A DNA stretch of 20,207 bases. It comes from JAKPPT01 sp964630305. GTDB taxonomy: Bacteria; Spirochaetota; Spirochaetia; Treponematales; UBA12059. The notes below the pieces were generated by a model. The model made no database searches, was not told the origin of the DNA, and saw only the letters and a program-made list of their open reading frames with translations. The stretch's first letter is position 1; each line of letters opens with the position of its first letter. This document shows, piece by piece, positions 7,992 to 14,827 of this stretch. Position numbers and translations under genes: made by a program. The DNA is taken from positions 1 to 20,207 of the forward strand of contig CAZVTR010000042.1 of NCBI GenBank assembly GCA_964630305.1. Reading direction: 5' to 3'.

Positions 7992-8056
7992 ACTAGTTAC
8001 AGATAATAATGATACATCTTGATTTTTCTTACCATATTACCGATTATAAAATCACT

Positions 8057-9403
8057 ATGATGAGATGCTACCGAACGCTTATTTGTCTAATTTTTGTTAG
8101 TACATTCTTTTCTGCCACCGTACTTTTTGCCCAGCAAATTCCCGGCGATGCATCTATCTATGAGATAAAAGATTCAGCAGATATACGCGCAAAACTCTGG
8201 AAGACAATTATCAATGCAGACATCATCACAGCACGAAATCAAAAGCCAGCGGTGCTTGCTAATGGATGGGGTCAATGGAAAATAAACTATAGCACAAACT
8301 CAACTCACCTCTATACGATTATCAGCCCTGAACGCAACGGCACATATGCTGATTACATGCAGGGAACATGGATTTTCAGGCGATCATTAAAAACAGGAGC
8401 TTTTGAACAAGTTAAAATATTTTTGCGCAGCTCAGAAGATACGTTTATGCGGATATATCCATTTGGAGAACGCACAAAAGCTGATATTATTGTTTTTGGC
8501 GCAGTAATTTACCATGAGGTAATTATTCCACTGTCATTTGAAAACCTTGCAGTAGCAAGTATGAAAACTATTATCAATGCTACTAATGCTGTCATTGACT
8601 GGAGTTTATTTGCTCCAGAACAAGTGTTGTACACAAATGCTCAAAGGCTCATTGAAAATATTCGGCTACACATACCTGAACTCGCCTATAATGACGACGG
8701 AGCTATCGATAACGATGGATCTCCGCGCTGGATACGCACATTGGAACTGCAGCAACCTCCCTATGGCTTAAACTGTTCTGGATTTTTAAAATGGATTACA
8801 GATGGTATGTTATATCCTTATACGGGAACACTGCTTTCAATTCAAGAAATTAAAGAACGCATGCTTGACTATCGAGGTTCGAGTTTTACAAAACCTTTTG
8901 AAGAAACCTATGACCCGTATTTTGGCATTGACTGGATTCGCGCGCTTGCTCGATCAGCATGGAATGTTGTGAATAACACTTCACAAAAAGATCCTCTGCG
9001 CCATGATGTTGATGAACCTACTTTTAGTCTTATGATAAATGGAACTAATCCTATTTCCGGGGGTGTCCAATACAGACTGGTAACACAAAATTTTCAGGAT
9101 GCTGGCTTTGAAATTCAGGCACTAGTTCCTATGCTGTATCTCCTTGCTCTGCAAGAACCCGGCAATATGTATTTTGCAGCACTGAGCGCTCGAGCAAAAG
9201 AGTCGCCGTATCTCCGCCGTTTCTTCCATGTTGCAGCACTCATTCCTTATTTTACACAGGACGGTATTTTTACTATCGCAGTGTTTGAAAGCGCAGCAGA
9301 AACATCAATTGCGCGAATAACCAAAAGCAGACAGTATGATTTTGTAAAACTGGTTCGAATGCCAATTACCGTTCAATTTGAGCCGCCAAAATTAAAAAAA
9401 TAG
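8057..9403 (+). CDS. Exported protein with NlpC/P60-like Cys and His motifs, function unproven
   Basis: Starting at 8057 the protein is 448 residues and opens with a good signal peptide (MMRCYRTLICLIF, cleavage probably after LFA). An upstream in-frame ATG at 8009 would add 16 residues before it; neither start has a clear Shine-Dalgarno, so signal-peptide geometry decides. GLNCSGFLKW places a Cys at residue 240, matching the NCSGF-type nucleophile motif of papain-like NlpC/P60 hydrolases. FFHVAALIPYF near residue 391 offers a matching His followed by strand-forming residues. The 151-residue spacing is longer than in ordinary NlpC/P60 domains. An envelope peptidoglycan peptidase or amidase is therefore a hypothesis. 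It lies 29 bases before the LarA-like gene and is probably co-transcribed with it. Confidence 0.82.
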   Translation: MMRCYRTLICLIFVSTFFSATVLFAQQIPGDASIYEIKDSADIRAKLWKTIINADIITARNQKPAVLANGWGQWKINYSTNSTHLYTIISPERNGTYADYMQGTWIFRRSLKTGAFEQVKIFLRSSEDTFMRIYPFGERTKADIIVFGAVIYHEVIIPLSFENLAVASMKTIINATNAVIDWSLFAPEQVLYTNAQRLIENIRLHIPELAYNDDGAIDNDGSPRWIRTLELQQPPYGLNCSGFLKWITDGMLYPYTGTLLSIQEIKERMLDYRGSSFTKPFEETYDPYFGIDWIRALARSAWNVVNNTSQKDPLRHDVDEPTFSLMINGTNPISGGVQYRLVTQNFQDAGFEIQALVPMLYLLALQEPGNMYFAALSARAKESPYLRRFFHVAALIPYFTQDGIFTIAVFESAAETSIARITKSRQYDFVKLVRMPITVQFEPPKLKK

Positions 9404-9432
9404 TTTATTACAACAATTGAAGAGGAGATTCC

Positions 9433-10713
9433 ATGCCGTGGTTTTTTAAGCGAGGGACAGCACTGTCTCTGCAAACAATACTTGAGCTGACAACACAGTG
9501 CGCCCAATCAGCACAAGAACACTACAGTATGCATCCAAAGCGTGTTCTCATTCTCCCGCCCGATATTACACGCATACACAGCGGTTCCGGCTGGATAACA
9601 GAAACTTTATATAACTATTTTTCTTCCCAGCATGCAGATGTTTTTGTAATGCCCACACTAGGGCAGCACAAGCCGCACACTCCGGAACAAAACAAAAAAA
9701 TGTTTGGCTCAATTCCGGAAGACCGCATACTCAAACATGATTGTGTTAATGATGCCAAAACCGTTGGCAGTCTCCCCAGTTCATATGTCTCAGCGATTAT
9801 GGATGGCAAAGCCGATTGGGAAATACCAATATCTATCAATAAAGTTCTCTTTGATGAACCCTGGGATATCATTATTAGTGTGGGACAGGTTGTTCCGCAT
9901 GAGGTAGTCGGATTTGCTAATCATAATAAAAATTTCATCATTGGCATTGGCGGAAGAGATACTATCGCCGCCACTCATATGGCATCGGCGTGTTATGGTA
10001 TAGAAAACACCATGGGCAAAATACTTACGCCATTACGATCCTGTTTTAATAAAGCAGAAAATGAGTTTCTGAGCTCACTCCCTAAGGTATACATTCTTTT
10101 AGTAATGTCTCACGATGAAAACGGGAAACCTGTGCATACTGGCTTTTATTGCGGAAACGACATTGAAACATATTTACTAGCTGCAGAACAATCACAAAAA
10201 GAAAATATAACAGTTGTGCCGCCATTGCAAAAAGTTGTTGCATACATGGACCCCGATGAATATGAGAGCACCTGGGTTGCCAATAAAGCAGTGTATCGAA
10301 CCTGCAAGGCTATTGCCGATGGCGGCGAACTTATTGTAATTGCTCCAGGGTTAAAACGTTTTGGCGAACATGAAAATATAGATAAACTCATTCGCACCTA
10401 TGGATATAGCGGGTCTGCTGCAATTCTGCAAGCATGGAAACAGAATCCCGAACTCCAAAAAATGGCTCATGCCGCTGCGCATCTTATCCATGGATCATCG
10501 GAAGGAAGATTTACAATAACATACGCGCCAGGACATCTCTCTCAGGAAGCAATTGAACAGGTACAGTATCAGTATATGGATATTTCTACCGCTTTAGAGC
10601 GTTATAACCCAGATAAACTCACAGATGGCTTTAACGATTTACCTGGCGGCGAAAGAATTTTCTTTATCAGAAATCCATCACTAGGACTCTGGTCAATTAA
10701 AGAAAAACTATAG
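9433..10713 (+). CDS. LarA-family protein (nickel-pincer lactate racemase-like)
   Basis: LarA enzymes racemise or epimerise 2-hydroxyacids using a nickel-pincer nucleotide (NPN). This 426-residue protein is almost the length of Lactobacillus LarA (424). It shows PPDITR (Arg47), GQHKPHT (His79) and VPHEVVGFANHNK. His156, Lys166 and His182 keep the 10- and 16-residue spacings of LarA His174, Lys184 (cofactor tether) and His200 (nickel ligand), so cofactor binding looks intact. The substrate need not be lactate, since the family is broad. GAGGAG sits seven bases before the ATG. No larB, larC or larE, needed to make NPN, is visible in this window. The neighbouring nickel chaperone genes hypB and hypA may be relevant. 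Confidence 0.87.
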   Translation: MPWFFKRGTALSLQTILELTTQCAQSAQEHYSMHPKRVLILPPDITRIHSGSGWITETLYNYFSSQHADVFVMPTLGQHKPHTPEQNKKMFGSIPEDRILKHDCVNDAKTVGSLPSSYVSAIMDGKADWEIPISINKVLFDEPWDIIISVGQVVPHEVVGFANHNKNFIIGIGGRDTIAATHMASACYGIENTMGKILTPLRSCFNKAENEFLSSLPKVYILLVMSHDENGKPVHTGFYCGNDIETYLLAAEQSQKENITVVPPLQKVVAYMDPDEYESTWVANKAVYRTCKAIADGGELIVIAPGLKRFGEHENIDKLIRTYGYSGSAAILQAWKQNPELQKMAHAAAHLIHGSSEGRFTITYAPGHLSQEAIEQVQYQYMDISTALERYNPDKLTDGFNDLPGGERIFFIRNPSLGLWSIKEKL

Positions 10714-10801
10714 ATGCACAATTAAGCAGCAATATTAAGTCAAAAAATTCACGATACCATTTAAACACATAATTTTACTCAGCCAAACATTTATTTTTTT
10801 C

Positions 10802-10830
10802 TTGATAAAAATATATTGATACTTTTATAT
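10802..10830 (+). promoter_or_regulatory. Tentative hypB promoter
   Basis: TTGATA (10802-10807) and TTATAT (10825-10830) are 17 bases apart in the AT-rich 160-base spacer before hypB. An alternative pair is TTGATA (10816-10821) with TATGCT (10839-10844). Either would place the dyad at 10814-10835 inside the promoter. Confidence 0.4.
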
Positions 10831-10835
10831 CAATA
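10814..10835. promoter_or_regulatory. Dyad TATTGATA-N6-TATCAATA, candidate operator upstream of hypB
   Basis: Two perfect 8-base arms (10814-10821 and 10828-10835) flank six bases and overlap the likely promoter. The core resembles the half-sites of FNR/CRP-family regulators, but the half-site spacing is four bases too long. It does not look like a NikR site. It fits a dimeric regulator, though AT-rich DNA can give such dyads by chance. Confidence 0.45.
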
Positions 10836-10873
10836 GTATATGCTCGTACTGTCTTTTATGCCGTGGAGCAATC

Positions 10874-11557
10874 ATGAACACTTTCAGAATACTAGAAATT
10901 AAGCAGAGCGTTTACGAAGGCAACGATAAGCGCGCTCAAGAACTCAAAGAAGAATTGCGCGCAAAAGGTGTATTCCTCTTGAACCTCATGTCATCGCCTG
11001 GATCGGGCAAAACCAGTACGATTCTTGAAACAATTAAAGCACTCAGCAACCGGCTCCGCATCGGTGTTATGGAAGCTGATATTGACTCCGATGTCGATGC
11101 TCACTCAGTGGCGCAAACCGGCACAAGAGTTATACAGCTCCATACAGGCGGCATGTGCCACCTCGATGCTGCCATGACCAGGCAAGGATTAACCGGACTT
11201 GGCACCGAAAACCTCGATTTAGTCATACTGGAAAACGTCGGTAACCTTATCTGCACCGCTCAATTTGCAACGGGAGCATCTAAGAATGCCATGATATTAT
11301 CCGTTCCGGAGGGCGATGACAAACCGCTTAAGTATCCCATCATGTTTGAAATGGCCGATGCACTGCTCATCAATAAAATTGATACTTGCTCATTATTTAA
11401 TTTTAACTTTAAAGCATTTGAGGAGCGTGTTCGCAAGCTTAACCCGCTTATAAAAATATTTCCTATCTCTGCAAAAACCGGAGAAGGCATTCCCGCATGG
11501 ACCGACTGGCTGTATCAGGAAGTTCAAGCATGGAAAAACACTAAACATAAGGAGTAA
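10874..11557 (+). CDS. hypB: Nickel-insertion GTPase HypB
   Basis: GTPase that helps deliver nickel to [NiFe] hydrogenase, with HypA as partner. The 227-residue protein has Walker A SSPGSGKT (40-47), EADI-DSDVDAH (67-77), HTGGMCHLDA with the metal-binding Cys95-His96, ENVGNLIC (120-127), EGDDKPLKYP and NKID (167-170). It lacks the N-terminal CxxCGC site of E. coli HypB and any His-rich stretch. After ENVGNLIC the usual PAxFDLGE is replaced by TAQFATGA, a departure next to the metal site. GGAG is six bases before the ATG. It ends three bases before the next gene, whose ribosome site overlaps the hypB tail, so coupling is likely. Confidence 0.95.
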   Translation: MNTFRILEIKQSVYEGNDKRAQELKEELRAKGVFLLNLMSSPGSGKTSTILETIKALSNRLRIGVMEADIDSDVDAHSVAQTGTRVIQLHTGGMCHLDAAMTRQGLTGLGTENLDLVILENVGNLICTAQFATGASKNAMILSVPEGDDKPLKYPIMFEMADALLINKIDTCSLFNFNFKAFEERVRKLNPLIKIFPISAKTGEGIPAWTDWLYQEVQAWKNTKHKE

Positions 11558-11560
11558 CAC

Positions 11561-14269
11561 ATGGCTCGAGAAAAAATCATTAACCTTGCATGCAAAATCA
11601 GCAGAGTAAAACGCGGCTCAAAAGATGAGATAAAGCCCGAATATCCAGAATATAAAATACTTGAACCGATTGTTACCGATGAAATGGCCGATGTTGCAAT
11701 GTTTTTAAAATTCAGACAGCCTCAAAGCGCAGAAGAAATAGCAGCGCAGTGCGGCAAAAGCGTAGAAGAAACATCACGATTACTGTGGGAACTCGCGGTA
11801 GCCGGTGTGGCCATTGTCAACAAAAAAGATGGTATTGATAAATACTGGCATGATGTCTGGGTCCCTGGACACATGGAAATGATTGTTAACAATAAAGAAA
11901 ATGTCCGCAAGTACCCGCAGGTTGCAGAAGCGTTTGATGGATACGGAAAACGCCGCGGCCCCAAAACGGCTGGAAACTTTCCTGTGGGGACAGGTGTGAT
12001 GCGCGTTATCCCCATTCAAAAAGCTCTCGATGCAGGAACACGCCATGCCAGCTATGAAGAAGTATCAAAATATCTTAATGAAGCAACCATATTCTCTGTT
12101 TCTGATTGTTCCTGCAGAACTTCTCGGGAAGTAATGGGAGAAGGCTGTGGCCACCTCAAAGAAGATATGTGTATACAGCTTGGACATGCTGCCGAATACT
12201 ATATTCGCACAGGTCGCGGACGCCAGATTACCCGCGAAGAAGCTTTTGAAATTATCCGCCGCGCTGAAGAAAACGGACTCATGCACAGCATTCCCAATCT
12301 TGACGGGCCTGGTCACACGCATGCAATCTGTAACTGCTGCGGCTGCGGTTGTTTCTCAATGCGCATCGCCAACATGTTCCGCAACCCAGACATGGTACGC
12401 TCCAATTTTGTTGCGCAAGTTGACCCTGAAAAATGCGTTGCCTGCGGCGCCTGTGTTGAGAACTGTCCCTCCAACGCTGCAAAGCTCGGTCAAAAAATAT
12501 GCGCAGACACAAAAGCAAAACCTAAAAAACAAGAGCTTCCCTATAACACAGAATGGGGTCCGGATAAATGGAATCCCGATTACCGCATCAACAGAAAAGT
12601 TGTTGAAGATACCGGCTCAAGCCCCTGCAAAGCAGGATGCCCGGCACATATCGGGATTCAAGGTTATATGAAATTAGCAGCTCAAGGTAAATATACCGAA
12701 GCGCTGGAACTCATTAAGCAGGAAAATCCCTTCCCCGCTGTGTGCGGGCGCATTTGTCCCCGCAAGTGTGAATCGGAGTGTACACGAGGCAGCCTCGATG
12801 ATCCGCTCGCGATTGATGAAATTAAAAAATTCATTGCAGAAAAAGACCTCCATGCCGGAAGCCGCTATGTACCGCGAAAACGGCATGCGTACGGCAATAA
12901 AATTGCAGTAATTGGCGCAGGCCCTGCTGGATTATCCTGCGCCTACTTCCTGGCACAAGACGGCTATAATGTAACAGTCTTTGAAAAAGAAAAGCGGCCG
13001 GGAGGTATGCTTGCTTTTGGCATTCCCGCTTTCCGGCTTGAAAAAGATGTCATCGATGCGGAAATCGATGTTCTCCGCGCACTCGGTGTAACAATAAAGA
13101 CCGGTGTCGAAGTTGGAAAAGATGTAACAATACCGCAGCTTCGAAAAGAAGGGTTTGAAGGCTTTTACATTGCAGTCGGCGCACAAGCAGGACGCATGCT
13201 CAACCTGCCAGGGGAAGACGCACAGGGCGTTATGACTGGTTTGGATTTTCTCCGCAAGGTTAACCTTGGGGACACACCCCGTCTTTCCGGGAAAGTCGCT
13301 GTAATCGGAGGTGGCAATGTGGCTATTGACGTAGCCCGCACCGCAGTGCGAACCGGCGCGCAAAAAGTCACCATGTACTGTCTTGAAAAACGCGAAGAAA
13401 TGCCTGCACTTCCCGAAGAAATTGAAGAAGCGCTGCATGAAGGCATAACTATCGAAAATTCCTGGGGTCCCAAAGAAATTCTTAATAAAAACGGGAAAGC
13501 ATCAGGTGTAGTGCTCAAGCGCTGTACCTCAGTATTTAATGCCGAAGGTAAATTCAGTCCTGCCTACAATGAAAACGAAACAATTACAATTGATGCTGAC
13601 TATGTGCTCCTCTCAGTTGGACAGGCTATCGACTGGGGAAAACTGCTCGAAGGCACCACGATCGAGCTTAATCCCAATAAAACCATAAAAGTTGATCCTG
13701 TTACATTCCAAACGAGCGAATCAGATGTGTTTGCAGGAGGCGATGTCGTTACCGGTCCCAAATTTGCGATCGATGCAATTGCAATGGGAAAAGAAGGCGC
13801 TATTTCACTGCATCGATTTGTTCACAAGGGACAGAGTCTTGTTATAGGGCGACTCAAACGCGACTACAAACCGCTCGACAAGGAAAATCTTGATCTTGAA
13901 GGCTATGACAGAATACCGCGCCAGCGTCCGCTCGATAAAGAACCTGCCGGGACACCGGCAATGCGCGATACGCGCGGCACCTTTACCGAAGAGCAGGTCA
14001 AAAAAGAGACCGAGCGCTGTCTCTCCTGCGGCGCATCGGTTATTGATGAGTTTATGTGCGTGGGATGCGGTCAGTGCGTTACTCAATGCAAATTTGATGC
14101 TATCAAACTGGTGCGGCGCTATGACGAAGCCGGAGTTCCATTCGAACAGCTTAAGCCCAAAGTAGTGAAGTATATGCTTATGCGCAAGCTCCGCATTACT
14201 GGAAAAAAACTAGTAACCGCGCTAACGGCACCATTTACCGGTAAAAAGCAAAAAGAAAAGGTTCTCTAA
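11561..14269 (+). CDS. Multi-cluster Fe-S flavoprotein with GltD-like NAD(P)H core
   Basis: A 902-residue electron-transfer protein. Residues 35-100 look like a winged-helix-type helical region. A Cys-rich module follows: Cys183/185, Cys196/204, and CNCCGCGC at 257-264. A ferredoxin motif uses Cys292, 295, 298 and 302. A GltD/NfnB-like core comes next, with N-terminal cluster cysteines (356, 360, 395, 399, 403, 407), an FAD-binding GAGPAG from Gly452, a nucleotide-binding GGGNVAIDVA from Gly583, and AGGDVVTGP. At the C-terminus are CLSC (820-823) and CVGCGQCVTQC (833-843). Plain GltD is about 470 residues. It may couple ferredoxin to NAD(P)H; calling it glutamate synthase would be unsafe, as no large subunit is present. 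AAGGAG precedes the ATG by seven bases. Flanking hypB and hypA suggest a link to nickel enzyme function. Confidence 0.9.
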   Translation: MAREKIINLACKISRVKRGSKDEIKPEYPEYKILEPIVTDEMADVAMFLKFRQPQSAEEIAAQCGKSVEETSRLLWELAVAGVAIVNKKDGIDKYWHDVWVPGHMEMIVNNKENVRKYPQVAEAFDGYGKRRGPKTAGNFPVGTGVMRVIPIQKALDAGTRHASYEEVSKYLNEATIFSVSDCSCRTSREVMGEGCGHLKEDMCIQLGHAAEYYIRTGRGRQITREEAFEIIRRAEENGLMHSIPNLDGPGHTHAICNCCGCGCFSMRIANMFRNPDMVRSNFVAQVDPEKCVACGACVENCPSNAAKLGQKICADTKAKPKKQELPYNTEWGPDKWNPDYRINRKVVEDTGSSPCKAGCPAHIGIQGYMKLAAQGKYTEALELIKQENPFPAVCGRICPRKCESECTRGSLDDPLAIDEIKKFIAEKDLHAGSRYVPRKRHAYGNKIAVIGAGPAGLSCAYFLAQDGYNVTVFEKEKRPGGMLAFGIPAFRLEKDVIDAEIDVLRALGVTIKTGVEVGKDVTIPQLRKEGFEGFYIAVGAQAGRMLNLPGEDAQGVMTGLDFLRKVNLGDTPRLSGKVAVIGGGNVAIDVARTAVRTGAQKVTMYCLEKREEMPALPEEIEEALHEGITIENSWGPKEILNKNGKASGVVLKRCTSVFNAEGKFSPAYNENETITIDADYVLLSVGQAIDWGKLLEGTTIELNPNKTIKVDPVTFQTSESDVFAGGDVVTGPKFAIDAIAMGKEGAISLHRFVHKGQSLVIGRLKRDYKPLDKENLDLEGYDRIPRQRPLDKEPAGTPAMRDTRGTFTEEQVKKETERCLSCGASVIDEFMCVGCGQCVTQCKFDAIKLVRRYDEAGVPFEQLKPKVVKYMLMRKLRITGKKLVTALTAPFTGKKQKEKVL

Positions 14270-14277
14270 AAAACTGC

Positions 14278-14308
14278 GCAGGCAGCAGGTCTTTAGCCGG
14301 CTGTCTGC
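14278..14308 (+). other. Hairpin between the Fe-S flavoprotein gene and hypA
   Basis: GCAGGCAGC (14278-14286) pairs with GCTGTCTGC (14300-14308) through nine pairs, one of them G-U, around a 13-base loop. Only a short T-run follows. It may be a partial terminator or an RNA-processing stem that lowers hypA expression relative to the genes before it. Confidence 0.45.
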
Positions 14309-14338
14309 TTTACCTTGCATGCATAAGGAATTGTAACA

Positions 14339-14680
14339 TTGCACGAATTAGGAATACTTATTAACATTGTTGAAACGGTTGAAGCATTTGCCCGGGAAAA
14401 TGGCGTAAGCACCATTCAAACCCTTGTCCTGCAGGTTGGAGAACTATCGCCAGTGATTCCTCATTACTTAGAAGAATGTTATCCTGCAGCTGTAGACGGA
14501 ACCATGCTTGCAAACACCGAACTCAAACTAGAAATTATTGCCGGAGAAGGCAGATGCCATGAATGCAACACAACTTTTAACATATTGCAAAATGCATCAC
14601 AGTGCCCGCACTGCGGCAGTAAATCATTTACTGTTTTGAGCGGCAGGGAATTTCTTATTAAAGAAATTGTTGCGATGTAA
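14339..14680 (+). CDS. hypA: Nickel metallochaperone HypA, TTG start
   Basis: Small nickel- and zinc-binding protein that works with HypB in nickel delivery. At 113 residues it is full length for the family. Translation must start at TTG to give the invariant MHE N-terminus, whose His2 binds nickel; AAGGA lies nine bases upstream. VGEL follows at 33-36. The zinc site is Cys73, Cys76, Cys89 and Cys92 (CHEC and CPHC). The GREFLIKEI tail is typical. It is the last gene of the hypB cluster, separated from the flavoprotein gene by 69 bases that contain a hairpin. Confidence 0.95.
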   Translation: MHELGILINIVETVEAFARENGVSTIQTLVLQVGELSPVIPHYLEECYPAAVDGTMLANTELKLEIIAGEGRCHECNTTFNILQNASQCPHCGSKSFTVLSGREFLIKEIVAM

Positions 14681-14712
14681 ATTAAAAATCACATTCATTG
14701 CTCTTTTGAAAT

Positions 14713-14746
14713 GAAAAAAGCTGCTCGTGAGTGAGCAGCTTTTTTC
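14713..14746. terminator. Bidirectional rho-independent terminator between hypA and nifJ
   Basis: A perfect 14-bp stem (GAAAAAAGCTGCTC / GAGCAGCTTTTTTC) has a 6-base loop, with A6 on the left and T6 on the right. It sits between convergent genes and can serve both. Confidence 0.95.
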
Positions 14747-14827
14747 AACCTAAACCATTTTAGCACAGGCACCTCACTGGGAACTATCACAAGTTCTCAA
14801 TGCTCGGTGCCCGCAAATAGTATCTTT

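Noticed and set aside
8009..8056. ATG at 8009 for the exported hydrolase-like gene
   Set aside because: No ribosome site, and it would place 16 polar residues in front of an otherwise standard signal peptide. Not excluded, only less likely.
10814..10835. FNR or NikR binding site
   Set aside because: The half-sites resemble TTGAT/ATCAA but are eight bases apart instead of four, and the GTATGA/TCATAC pattern of NikR is absent.
12147..12671. 174-codon open frame overlapping the Fe-S flavoprotein gene
   Set aside because: Its position is fully explained by the conserved cysteine-rich reading frame; its own translation has no recognisable domain.
11561..14269. Calling the 902-residue protein glutamate synthase small subunit
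   Set aside because: Only the central part is GltD-like; the N-terminal Cys-rich module and extra ferredoxin domains, and the lack of a gltB partner, argue against it.
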